In this document: positions 54,648 through 63,155 of the stretch, piece after piece
Layout: each line of letters opens with the position of its first letter
How positions within the stretch are numbered: position 1 is the stretch's first letter
NCBI RefSeq assembly: GCF_006352475.1
Contig: NZ_VCMZ01000001.1
Coordinates: 1,116,001 to 1,180,000 of the forward strand
Reading direction: 5' to 3'
Length of the DNA stretch: 64,000 nucleotides
DNA from: Acinetobacter pullicarnis
GTDB taxonomy: Bacteria > Pseudomonadota > Gammaproteobacteria > Pseudomonadales > Moraxellaceae
Notes under the pieces: model-generated
Seen by the model: the letters and a program-made list of their open reading frames with translations, nothing else
Database searches by the model: none
What the model was told of the DNA's origin: nothing
Program-made: the position numbers and the translations under genes

Positions 54648-55277
54648 CTACTTGAAAAACGGAATGTTGATGAGCTGATTCAAGAAGTGATTGAATAGTT
54701 TGGGTTCGATCATCAGGGTGACGATAATGCCATAGGCTGCCCCCCACAGATGTGCGCTATGGTTGATATTGTCATTATTGCGTTTCCCAGCCCAAATACT
54801 GTAGCCGACATAGAGCACGGCAAAGATAATGGCAGGTACAGGAATAAAAAATACGAAAATCAGTTTCCATGGCTGAAATAATATATAGGCAAATAGCACT
54901 GCAGATACAGCACCAGAAGCACCTAAGCTGGCCCACTGTGCATCATTTCGATGTTTTATATAACTGGGTAAAATCGCAAAAATCAGCCCACCCAAATAGA
55001 ATAAAATAAAACCTAAATCATAAAAGTATTGACGATAAAAGCTTTCAATAATACTGCCAAAGAAAAATAGCGTAATCATATTAAAGAGTAAATGCGTACC
55101 ATCGGCATGTACAAAACCATGCGTGATAAAGCGATCGATTTGTCCACGCTGCATGGCTGGCGGCCAAAAGATTAACCGTGCTTTCAGTTGCGGTGAATTA
55201 AATGCCATAAAAGACACGATCAAGGTAATAATGATAATGGTCACGGTATGATTAAATGGTAATTGCAGCATATTCAC
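54648..55277 (-). CDS. Rhomboid family intramembrane serine protease
   Basis: The 209-residue inner-membrane protein has about six hydrophobic segments. The catalytic Ser lies in SLGASGAVSAVLF (GxSG) and the catalytic His in INHSAHLWGAAYG, with RFITHGFVHADGTHLLFNMITLFFFG earlier giving the conserved His-Asn loop. It cuts membrane helices within the bilayer; targets are not indicated. The start could also be the Met two codons on (55271). Confidence 0.88.
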   Translation of the reverse strand: MNMLQLPFNHTVTIIIITLIVSFMAFNSPQLKARLIFWPPAMQRGQIDRFITHGFVHADGTHLLFNMITLFFFGSIIESFYRQYFYDLGFILFYLGGLIFAILPSYIKHRNDAQWASLGASGAVSAVLFAYILFQPWKLIFVFFIPVPAIIFAVLYVGYSIWAGKRNNDNINHSAHLWGAAYGIIVTLMIEPKLFNHFLNQLINIPFFK

Positions 55278-55426
55278 TCATTCGAATAATGTTCATTTAG
55301 TCGACATAATGCCATGTAATTAAAGCAGACACGGTTATTTTTAAGAATTCCGACCATTTTGGTTGAATTTTTTCTTATTTGCCTCATCTTCAGTTAGAAT
55401 AAGACCTTCGGCGTGAGGAAAATGTT

Positions 55427-56065
55427 ATGACGACTGAGAACATCAGCACTGCAGTTGCAGAAGAACTCCCTAATTTATTAATTACCCCTAATGCTCAAGA
55501 GTATCTTAGTGATCTTTTGAATAAACAAGATACTGCAGGAATCGGTGTCCGTGTTTTCGTTGAAAATGCCGGAACCCCACGTGCTGAATGTTGTATGGCG
55601 TATAGTGCACCTGAGGAAGTAAGCCCGACAGATTATAAGCAGGACTATCCAGACTTTCCTGCCTACATCGACACCCCATCTATTCCTTATTTAAAAGATG
55701 CTGTGATTGATTACAATAAAGACCGCTTTGGTGGTCAGTTGACCTTTCGTGCACCCAATTCAAAAGTGCCACGTGTCGGTCCTGATGCATCAATGGAAGA
55801 ACGTATTACGTATATTTTACAAGCGGAAATTAATCCAGGTCTTGCAGGACATGGCGGTAACTGCTCGTTAGTTGAAGTGATTCAAGATGAAGAACATGGT
55901 TTAACAGCAGTGCTTAAATTCGGTGGTGGCTGCCAAGGTTGTTCAGCGATTGATGTGACCTTAAAGCAAGGGGTCGAAACCACATTAAGAGAGCATATTC
56001 CTGAATTGGCACGTGTGGTCGATCAAACGGACCATACGCAAGCTGAAGGTGCTTATTTTAAATAG
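55427..56065 (+). CDS. nfuA: Fe/S biogenesis protein NfuA
   Basis: The 212-residue protein has an N-terminal degenerate A-type carrier domain (about 15-110) and a C-terminal Nfu domain (about 125-205) with the cluster-binding CQGC in FGGGCQGCSAIDVTL. It delivers 4Fe-4S clusters to apoproteins, particularly under iron or oxidative stress. GAGGAAA precedes the ATG, and a strong terminator follows. Confidence 0.93.
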   Translation: MTTENISTAVAEELPNLLITPNAQEYLSDLLNKQDTAGIGVRVFVENAGTPRAECCMAYSAPEEVSPTDYKQDYPDFPAYIDTPSIPYLKDAVIDYNKDRFGGQLTFRAPNSKVPRVGPDASMEERITYILQAEINPGLAGHGGNCSLVEVIQDEEHGLTAVLKFGGGCQGCSAIDVTLKQGVETTLREHIPELARVVDQTDHTQAEGAYFK

Positions 56066-56133
56066 CAGCGCGTATAAGCTGAAAAGAGTATATTTAAGGC
56101 ATTGATTACAGCATAAAATACTTTTTATTTCTA

Positions 56134-56162
56134 AAAGCTTCCACAAGTGTGGAGGCTTTTTT
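56134..56162 (+). terminator. Terminator after nfuA
   Basis: AGCTTCCAC and GTGGAGGCT pair (one G-U) around AAGT, followed by a run of eight Ts. Confidence 0.85.
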
Positions 56163-56200
56163 TTATTTGTTAATGAAATATATGACCCACTAATAATAGT

Positions 56201-56219
56201 GATAATGATTTGCATTAAA
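56201..56219. promoter_or_regulatory. Fur box before the second TonB receptor
   Basis: GATAATGATTTGCATTAAA matches about 14 of 19 Fur-consensus positions, with the left half perfect. It lies 74 bp before the receptor start. Confidence 0.6.
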
Positions 56220-56292
56220 CTTTACTTTTCTTTAGACTGCCCACAGTTTCACAAAATTTCAACAATACGTTCACAATTGGGAGTGAGCCAAG

Positions 56293-58311
56293 ATGGCAAT
56301 TCAACTGCATAAAACGCTATTAGCATCTGTTATTTTAAGCAGTATGTTAGGACAGGCTTACGCTAAAGATGGAGCAGATTCCCAAGCAGAAAACAAAGCT
56401 GTCACACAGCTTGAGACGATTGTTGTAACAGCAAGTGGTTTTGAACAAAACATTAAGCAAGCACCAGCATCAATTTCAGTTCTATCCCAGGAAGATATTA
56501 ATAAAAAAGCATATCGTGATGTCACTGATGCATTAAAAGATGTTCCTGGTGTTGTGGTGACGGGCGGTGGTAGCTCAACGGATATTAGTATTCGTGGAAT
56601 GGGCAGTGCTTATACAGTAATTATGGTGAATGGTAAAAAAGTAAATTCACGTGCTGTAAGACCGAATAGCGATAACTCAGGCATTGAGCAAGGTTGGCTA
56701 CCTGGCATTGAAGCGATTGAGCGTATTGAGGTGATTCGAGGGCCAATGTCAGGTTTATATGGCTCAGATGCCATGGGTGGTGTAATTAATATCATCACTA
56801 AGAAGGCAGGAGCTGAATGGACTGGCTCAGTTAAACTCGATACGACACTACAAGAAAATCAAGATTCTGGTAATTTATACCAAGCTAATGCTTATGTCGC
56901 AGGCCCTTTGATTGAAAACCTACTGGGTTTTAAGGCCAATGGTACTTTTTCACAGCGTGAAGAAGATGACATTATTGGTGGCTATGCCAAGCAAAAAATG
57001 CGTGCTGGTGGTGCAGTGTTGAGTCTTACACCGGATGATGTGCATACCATCGATTTTGAATATCAACGTTCAATTCAAAACCGCGATAAGACAGTAGGCA
57101 AAACCATTGCAAACATACCCAATAAAGGGAAATATCCTACTGATTCAATTACAGATTATTATCGCACTGAATATAATCTAAGTCATCGCGGTGAATTTGG
57201 TGCGGTGAAAACGAACTCTTATATACAGCGCGAAGAAAATAAAAATCCAACACGCAATATGGAAGCAGTCAACACCACTTTTAATACGATTAACCAAATT
57301 ACACTTGGTGCACATGAATTGAGTTTTGGTGGGATGTATTTAAAAGAAAAACTTGATGATGCAGGTAATAAATTGGGGAGTGATAGTTCATCCCGTTTAT
57401 CTAGCCTTGATCGTTATAGTTGGGGGCTATTTACGGAAGATACTTGGCGTATTGTAGATGATTTTGCCCTGACCAGCTCTATACGTTTAGACAAAGATGA
57501 AAAATTTGGTAGTCACTGGAGTCCTAAGCTTTATGGCGTATGGACACTAAATGATGAGTGGATCATCAAAGGTGGGGTTTCTAGTGGTTATAAAACTCCT
57601 GGACTCCGCGAAACTGCAGCCGGATGGGGACAGGCGACAGGAGGTGGTACGAGTAATGGAGTGATTTTTGGGAACCCAAATTTAAAACCAGAAAAAAGTA
57701 TGAATTATGAAGTGTCTTTTAACTGGGACAATAATGATAATCTCAATGCTGGACTAACCATTTTTAATAGTGAATTTAAAGATAAAATTACCGAATTTCG
57801 GACTTGTGACATTAGAGCAGGAGACTTGAGCTGTGAACGCTTTGGTGAGAATTTTGATTTTATTAGCGATCGAGAGAACGTCGATAAGGCCAATATGCGT
57901 GGTGCTGAAGTAATTTTTGGCTGGCAAGTACTCGATAATCTTAAGCTAAATAGCAATTATACTTATACTGATACTGAGCAAAAAAGTGGCGCAAATAAAG
58001 GAAAACCTTTAAATGAAATGCCGACACATATGTTTAATACGACAGCAGATTGGGAATATGATGATCAGCTTTCTGCTTGGACTCGCCTGAACTTTAAAAG
58101 TAAAACTTCAGATTATTTAAGCCGTACTAGCATGAGTAAAGGTAAACCTGCTTATGCCATGCTGGATGCTGGGATGAATTATCAGGTTTCACCACAGCTA
58201 CAAGTCGCTGCTGGAGTATATAATTTGCTCGATAAAAAAATCAATTATGATCGTTATAGTTATGTGCTGGATGGTCGCCGCTACAATCTTGGTCTGACCT
58301 ATAAATTCTAA
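56293..58311 (+). CDS. TonB-dependent siderophore-type receptor
   Basis: The 672-residue outer-membrane receptor has a signal peptide ending around QAYAKD, a TonB box (ETIVVTASG), a plug domain (about 50-165, with APASISVLSQEDINKKAYRDV, DALKDVPGVVV and IEVIRGPMSGLYGSDAMGGVINIITK) and a barrel ending in Phe (NLGLTYKF). The plug motifs resemble CirA/FepA receptors for catecholate siderophores. No STN domain is present, so it is not a signalling receptor. A Fur box lies upstream. A single 19-bp stem-loop separates it from the next gene. Confidence 0.9.
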   Translation: MAIQLHKTLLASVILSSMLGQAYAKDGADSQAENKAVTQLETIVVTASGFEQNIKQAPASISVLSQEDINKKAYRDVTDALKDVPGVVVTGGGSSTDISIRGMGSAYTVIMVNGKKVNSRAVRPNSDNSGIEQGWLPGIEAIERIEVIRGPMSGLYGSDAMGGVINIITKKAGAEWTGSVKLDTTLQENQDSGNLYQANAYVAGPLIENLLGFKANGTFSQREEDDIIGGYAKQKMRAGGAVLSLTPDDVHTIDFEYQRSIQNRDKTVGKTIANIPNKGKYPTDSITDYYRTEYNLSHRGEFGAVKTNSYIQREENKNPTRNMEAVNTTFNTINQITLGAHELSFGGMYLKEKLDDAGNKLGSDSSSRLSSLDRYSWGLFTEDTWRIVDDFALTSSIRLDKDEKFGSHWSPKLYGVWTLNDEWIIKGGVSSGYKTPGLRETAAGWGQATGGGTSNGVIFGNPNLKPEKSMNYEVSFNWDNNDNLNAGLTIFNSEFKDKITEFRTCDIRAGDLSCERFGENFDFISDRENVDKANMRGAEVIFGWQVLDNLKLNSNYTYTDTEQKSGANKGKPLNEMPTHMFNTTADWEYDDQLSAWTRLNFKSKTSDYLSRTSMSKGKPAYAMLDAGMNYQVSPQLQVAAGVYNLLDKKINYDRYSYVLDGRRYNLGLTYKF

Positions 58312-58332
58312 GTCAGCAGAATATGCGTCATC

Positions 58333-58374
58333 AAGTATCAATCAGGGAGCCAATGGGCTCCCTGATTGATACTT
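58333..58374. terminator. Perfect 19-bp stem-loop between convergent genes
   Basis: 58333-58351 pairs perfectly with 58356-58374 around AATG. No strong T-run is present on either side, but its position between convergent genes fits a bidirectional terminator. Confidence 0.65.
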
Positions 58375-58392
58375 AGCTCAGCTTAAATGAGA

Positions 58393-59397
58393 CTATTCGA
58401 TTTCTGTTAAAATCGCTTGTGTGCTTTCGGCATAATAGAATTTTTCTAAATAAATGCGAGCACGAGATTTTAAATAGTCTTGCGATAGCATTTGTTGAAT
58501 GACTGGGTTTAATAAGGTCTGTAACTCATTTTGTACCAAGGCTTCATCAATATTTAAATCACGCAACAGTAAGTCTAAACTGCGTTCTTGATTACGCACA
58601 TACCAAGCATAAACACCATCATGCACTTGTTGCTTTAAATAATCCGTCTGGCGTAAATGTTCCCAAATTTCATGTCCGAGTCTAACCGTCGTGGGCAGAT
58701 CATTGACCTCGATATAGTTTTTAAACCGTGAAAGCGGTAGTTTTTTGATTTTGTGCCAAAGATTGGCTTGGAAATGGTAAAGCTTATTGTCATCGAAGTG
58801 TTGATTGAGGACTTGCTCACTCATTTGACTGATTTTAATGATATTTTTTTGTAAGTAATGCTTAACGGTATCATCCAAACGACTATCAGTGACCGTTTCT
58901 AATACCGACTTGCCCATTTTCATAAAGCGACCAACACCGGGTACTTTTTTACTGACCATTGAGTTGTCGATATAGTCTTGAATCGAATGATGAATCAATT
59001 GGGTCAACATTGCTGAAAAGGCTGGATGATTCACCAAGGTCTGAATCATTTTTTTGCGGTGCGCACCTTTACCGGCAACATATAAAGCAATTTTATCAAC
59101 GGTTAAGACTGGAATAACATCTTCGATGTGATAACGATCATTGGCGGGGTGGATTAGGGCAAAACGGATATGCTCGGTAATTTGCTCAATCAGAAAATCA
59201 CTGGCAGGCGTAGATAAGATCTGTTTTTCAATCAGGGCATAGATTTGCTCAAAGTTCCAGATATCTTGTAGGTTTTGTTTGCGGAACCATTGGTGAAAAC
59301 TTAAAAACTCGGTTTCAATGTTTTTTGAATCAGTGAAACTGTCTGCTAAAAAATCGAGATGTGCGTCTATCAGTTTTTCGATATTTGGATTTTTCAA
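58393..59397 (-). CDS. Unknown 334-residue helical protein
   Basis: I do not recognise this family. The protein is strongly helical and charged, without signal peptide, membrane helix or Cys pair. One conserved-looking central stretch reads VPGVGRFMKMGKSVLETV, flanked by long helices. The gene is 25 bases downstream of the alpha/beta hydrolase gene on the same strand, so the pair probably forms one operon, suggesting a shared lipid or envelope role that the sequence itself does not prove. Confidence 0.7.
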   Translation of the reverse strand: MKNPNIEKLIDAHLDFLADSFTDSKNIETEFLSFHQWFRKQNLQDIWNFEQIYALIEKQILSTPASDFLIEQITEHIRFALIHPANDRYHIEDVIPVLTVDKIALYVAGKGAHRKKMIQTLVNHPAFSAMLTQLIHHSIQDYIDNSMVSKKVPGVGRFMKMGKSVLETVTDSRLDDTVKHYLQKNIIKISQMSEQVLNQHFDDNKLYHFQANLWHKIKKLPLSRFKNYIEVNDLPTTVRLGHEIWEHLRQTDYLKQQVHDGVYAWYVRNQERSLDLLLRDLNIDEALVQNELQTLLNPVIQQMLSQDYLKSRARIYLEKFYYAESTQAILTEIE

Positions 59398-59422
59398 GGA
59401 TACGGCCTCTTATGCCAAAGTG

Positions 59423-60439
59423 TTAAGGTTCAGCCACTGGATTTTTTAGCTGAATCGTGCGCTGCAAAAATGGTAAATAGCCTTGTACCACCAATTGAGG
59501 TGTTTCTAAAATAGGAACATGACCGACTTGATTTAAAATGATGGGGGTTTCTCCACGTTTTAACATCGACTGCAGTTCTTTGGCAACTTCAACATTAACG
59601 ATTTGGTCTTGTTTACCCCAAATGATCATGGTGGGTGCTTCAATATTTTTTGCCATTTTCGCAAAGCTATCAGCAGTATAAAGCTTATTGAATTCTACCA
59701 ACTGTTGGATGACTTTGTTGGCCGATTCAGACTGCGAGATCATGTATTTTTCTTGTTCTCTGGCAACAGCACTGGGTAGAAAAGGCAGGCTATACATGAT
59801 TTTTTTTCTGGCAAATTCGAGATCACCTGTTTGAGTCACCAATAACTGCTTGAGATACAGTGGATTTTTTAAATAAGCAGTATTGTTGCTTTTAAATAAC
59901 CCCCCTGTGCTAATCAGTAGCAGACTTTGCGTGTCATAGGGGTATTGGGCAGCATAAAACATCGCGATTGATCCACCGATTGAATGTCCTGCAATATTGA
60001 GCTGTTTTTGAATATTGGCAGTCTCAATAAAACGGCGCAATTGTTCAGTCACATTCGGTACAGAAAGGTCAAAGTTTGCAGGGACTTGAGTATCTCCACT
60101 GCTGGGTAGATCTGGAATGATCACATGGTAATAGGGGGTCAATTCATGTGCAATTTCATTCCAAGTATCACGGTTACTCGACAGACCATGAATCAGTAAA
60201 ATTGTTGGTCGATCTTTATGCCCACCCTCACTATATGACCAGACCACATCACCGACACGCATGGTTTTACTGGTTAAGCCAGCCCATGTACGTTGCTCGC
60301 GCAACATTTTTAAGTAGTCTATTCGTTCAACATGATTGCTCTGTGCAACACTAGCTGTACTCAACGCCGTCACAAGGAGGTACAGGAAAAATATGCTGAT
60401 AAGAATATGAAGTCGGTGTTTAGGAAATGGGTGGGTCAT
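59423..60439 (-). CDS. Exported alpha/beta hydrolase
   Basis: The 338-residue protein begins with a signal peptide or membrane anchor (KHRLHILISIFFLYLLVTALSTASVAQ) and continues as a classic alpha/beta hydrolase. It shows the oxyanion HG in TILLIHGLSSNRDTW, nucleophile Ser in IAGHSIGGSIAMFYA, Asp in MIIWGKQDQIVNVE and His in NQVGHVPILE. Esterase or lipase activity is likely, in the periplasm. I took the Met at 60439 because earlier starts give too long a polar stretch before the signal. It precedes the unknown helical protein in the same operon. Confidence 0.82.
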   Translation of the reverse strand: MTHPFPKHRLHILISIFFLYLLVTALSTASVAQSNHVERIDYLKMLREQRTWAGLTSKTMRVGDVVWSYSEGGHKDRPTILLIHGLSSNRDTWNEIAHELTPYYHVIIPDLPSSGDTQVPANFDLSVPNVTEQLRRFIETANIQKQLNIAGHSIGGSIAMFYAAQYPYDTQSLLLISTGGLFKSNNTAYLKNPLYLKQLLVTQTGDLEFARKKIMYSLPFLPSAVAREQEKYMISQSESANKVIQQLVEFNKLYTADSFAKMAKNIEAPTMIIWGKQDQIVNVEVAKELQSMLKRGETPIILNQVGHVPILETPQLVVQGYLPFLQRTIQLKNPVAEP

Positions 60440-60763
60440 ACCGAGCCTGCCTTGAAGATGGTTTGCCATTATATAAAAGCGACTCAATTATGGTGGATTT
60501 GATTCTATACAGATGGATTTATGACAGATGGTTTGTTCATTTTTTTAGCAAAATTATTTGAGATATCACATTGTTTCTATTTAAGTTCATTGCTTTTCCC
60601 TTGTGATATCAAGGCTTGTAGTTTTAATCAGTGTTATTCAATCAAAGCATTGTTTAAATAAACAGCAGGCCGTAAAAATTGTAACAGAGTTTATTTTTTA
60701 TCAGTGACAATCGAATTTTAGCTCTTTAAAATGGTCACCAAGATCAATTCACCGGAAACGCAC

Positions 60764-61378
60764 ATGCTTACTGCTCAAGAAGTATTATTACAATTAAAAC
60801 AGGGAAATCAGCGTTTTGTTAGTGGCGAAACAAAATATCGCGAGCTTTTGACGCATCAAGATCGCGCAGAAATGGCCGAAGATCAGCATCCATTTGCGAT
60901 CGTATTGGGCTGTTCCGATTCACGTGTTCCTGCCGAAATGGTCTTTGATCAGGGGCTTGGTGACTTATTTGTGATCCGTGTTGCAGGGAATGTGGTTGCA
61001 CCCTCACAAGTCGGTAGTGTGGAGTTCGCAGCTGAACGTTATAGTTGTCCCGTGGTGATTGTACTGGGACATAGCCATTGTGGCGCGATTCAAGCCACGA
61101 TTGATACCTTGATGAACCCAGACTCACCACCTTCTGCCAATTTGATGTCGATTGTGAACCGTGTACGTCCATCAGTTGAAATACTGATGCAAACTGAGTT
61201 GAAAAATGATTTGGCCAAGCTCTCTGTACATGCCGTGCGTTCAAACGTATTTGCTTCAGTGAATCAGCTACGTCATGGTTCAGCTGTACTTGAAAGTTTG
61301 ATTGCCAAAGGCAAGCTCAAAGTAGTGGGTGCAGAATATTCACTAGAGAGCGGTGAAGTTATTTTTTATGATTTTTAA
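60764..61378 (+). CDS. can: Beta-class carbonic anhydrase
   Basis: The 204-residue enzyme hydrates CO2 to bicarbonate with a zinc ion. Ligands are the Cys and Asp of LGCSDSRVPAE, His and Cys of LGHSHCGAI. The DSR pair gives the catalytic Asp-Arg dyad. The ATG at 60764 follows GGAAA; an in-frame ATG at 60731 would add 11 residues. The gene stands alone and a hairpin follows it. Confidence 0.93.
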   Translation: MLTAQEVLLQLKQGNQRFVSGETKYRELLTHQDRAEMAEDQHPFAIVLGCSDSRVPAEMVFDQGLGDLFVIRVAGNVVAPSQVGSVEFAAERYSCPVVIVLGHSHCGAIQATIDTLMNPDSPPSANLMSIVNRVRPSVEILMQTELKNDLAKLSVHAVRSNVFASVNQLRHGSAVLESLIAKGKLKVVGAEYSLESGEVIFYDF

Positions 61379-61420
61379 ATTGAATTGGCTGTAAAGCAAA
61401 TATAGACTTTTTATTCTTGT

Positions 61421-61445
61421 AGTGGACATTGGTGTCCACTCATTT
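61421..61445 (+). terminator. Terminator after the carbonic anhydrase gene
   Basis: AGTGGACA and TGTCCACT pair perfectly around TTGG, followed by CATTTTT. Confidence 0.7.
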
Positions 61446-61489
61446 TTGGATAGGCGGATCACTGTCCAAAGCAATCTTCCCCCAACCCT

Positions 61490-61634
61490 AATGCCAGTCA
61501 GCTAAGGTCTTTTGTGATTTAAAAGTGCCCTCATCCCACTTGCGGAATATATTCCTCATCCCAACGGGAGAAGGGGCTTTCAGATATAATTTCTCAATCA
61601 AAAATGGCAGTATTTGTCTTAACTGACTGGCATT
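61490..61634. repeat. Inverted-repeat-bounded intergenic element, about 145 bp
   Basis: AATGCCAGTCAGCTAAG (61490-61506) and its near-perfect reverse complement at 61618-61634 (one mismatch) bound a non-coding core. The core includes a GGAATATATTCC palindrome and CCTCATCCC-type runs. The shape suggests a small miniature transposable element or a structured intergenic repeat. No target-site duplication is obvious. Confidence 0.4.
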
Positions 61635-61755
61635 ATCCCCAACCCTCCTTTTTCTAAGGAGGGAGCGTTGTATCGCATAGACTATGTATTGATTTAAAAA
61701 GAGTTCCCTCTCTTTTTCAAAGATGAGTCATATATTCTGCAAGTGGAATGAGGGA

Positions 61756-62370
61756 TTAAAGCGCAGCTTTAATCAATGGATAGACATTATTGAGTAGGAT
61801 CGGTTGCGCTGCCGCATTAGGATGAATCAAGTCGACTTGCATGAGTTTAGCATTGCCTGCAACACCTTGCATAAAGAAGGGGACTAACTTCACGTTATAA
61901 CGCTGACTCAGCACCTTATAATTATTTTCAAATGCAGTGCTGTAGGCTGTCCCATAGTTTGGTGGAATCTTCATTCCCAACAGCAGCACTTTAGCATTGG
62001 CTTTTTGGCTGAGTTGAATCAATTTCGCCAAATTATTTTGAATCATTTGTGGCGGTTGTCCACGTAAAGCATCATTTCCCCCCAATTCAATCACCACCAA
62101 TTGCGGTTTATGCGTCTGCAACAGCTTTGGCAATCTGGCCAAAGCGCCACTGCTGGTTTCTCCGCTCACACTGGCATTCACTACTTTATGGGTATTGGGG
62201 AATTGTTGATTTAAGCGCTGTTGTAATAAAGCGACCCAACCCTGTTGAAGTTGAATCCCATAGCCAGCACTTAGACTGTCTCCTAAAATCATGACTGTTT
62301 TTGCAAAACTATGTACGGGAGACAGGCAGATTGTGCTAAATATGAGTAATTGAATTACTTTTTTCAACAT
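61756..62370 (-). CDS. tesA: SGNH hydrolase, TesA-like arylesterase/thioesterase
   Basis: The 204-residue protein has a signal peptide ending at SFAKT and the SGNH blocks: GDSLSAGYG (nucleophile Ser), the Gly in ASVSGETS, GGNDALRG (Asn) and DLIHPNAAAQ (Asp-His). TesA acts in the periplasm as a thioesterase, protease and lysophospholipase. It is divergent from ybbA-ybbP, the same layout as in other gammaproteobacteria, supporting the name. Confidence 0.92.
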   Translation of the reverse strand: MLKKVIQLLIFSTICLSPVHSFAKTVMILGDSLSAGYGIQLQQGWVALLQQRLNQQFPNTHKVVNASVSGETSSGALARLPKLLQTHKPQLVVIELGGNDALRGQPPQMIQNNLAKLIQLSQKANAKVLLLGMKIPPNYGTAYSTAFENNYKVLSQRYNVKLVPFFMQGVAGNAKLMQVDLIHPNAAAQPILLNNVYPLIKAAL

Positions 62371-62411
62371 GGTGTGTTTAACCCTTTTTGAATTTTCCGA
62401 ATAGGCTGTTT

Positions 62412-63155
62412 ATGAATCAACTTGACGCAGTCCCAAGTATCATGCCACAGGCGATTATTTCTGCACAGCAACTCACGCAATGTATACCGTTAAATAGCCA
62501 ACCCTTAAGCATTTTTGAAAACTTAAATGTCGATATTTACGCGGGTGAGCAGGTTGCCATTACGGGGCGATCTGGCTCTGGCAAGTCGACATTACTGGGT
62601 GTTTTAGCGACTTTGGATCGTGCCAGCGCAGGGCAACTTTATGTCTGTGGTGAGGCCGTGCATGATCTGCCAGAAGAACAACGTGCGCGCGTGAGGTTGC
62701 AGCATATTGGTTTTGTTTTTCAAGCCTTTCAATTGTTGCCCGATTTAACTGCACTTGAAAATGTGATGTTGCCTCTGCGTTTGCAAGCCAATTTTAAATA
62801 TGCCGAAGCTGAGCAAAAAGCATTACACATGCTTGAGAAAGTCGGTTTAGTCCGCCAAGCCAAACAAACGCCCAAAGTACTGTCAGGTGGCGAGCAGCAA
62901 CGGGTCGCTATTGCACGAGCATTAATTACCACCCCGAAAATCATTTTTGCTGATGAACCAACAGGCAATTTAGACGAGCATACTGCGGCGGAAATTGAGC
63001 AGCTGTTATTCCGTTTAAATCAGGAATTAGGCACAACACTGGTGTTGGTGACCCATGATGTGCAATTGGCCGCGCAATGCCAGCGTCATCTCGAATTACA
63101 TGATGGACAATTGATTGAGCATCATCGTGCACAGTCTGTGGATGCACAGCGATGA
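62412..63155 (+). CDS. ybbA: ABC transporter ATP-binding protein YbbA
   Basis: The 247-residue ATPase has Walker A (GRSGSGKST), VFQAFQLLPDLTAL, the ABC signature (LSGGEQQRVAIARAL), Walker B (IIFADEPTGNLD) and the switch His (VTHDVQLA). This MacB/LolD-like group drives extrusion or envelope-lipid functions rather than import; YbbA-YbbP has no settled substrate. The ATG at 62412 is used in place of a TTG at 62388. The permease begins directly after the stop. Confidence 0.9.
   Translation: MNQLDAVPSIMPQAIISAQQLTQCIPLNSQPLSIFENLNVDIYAGEQVAITGRSGSGKSTLLGVLATLDRASAGQLYVCGEAVHDLPEEQRARVRLQHIGFVFQAFQLLPDLTALENVMLPLRLQANFKYAEAEQKALHMLEKVGLVRQAKQTPKVLSGGEQQRVAIARALITTPKIIFADEPTGNLDEHTAAEIEQLLFRLNQELGTTLVLVTHDVQLAAQCQRHLELHDGQLIEHHRAQSVDAQR

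Noticed and set aside
54556..54747. Minus-strand frame overlapping the rhomboid 3' end
   Set aside because: It lies across the terminator and in a different frame from the rhomboid gene, with no protein-like features.
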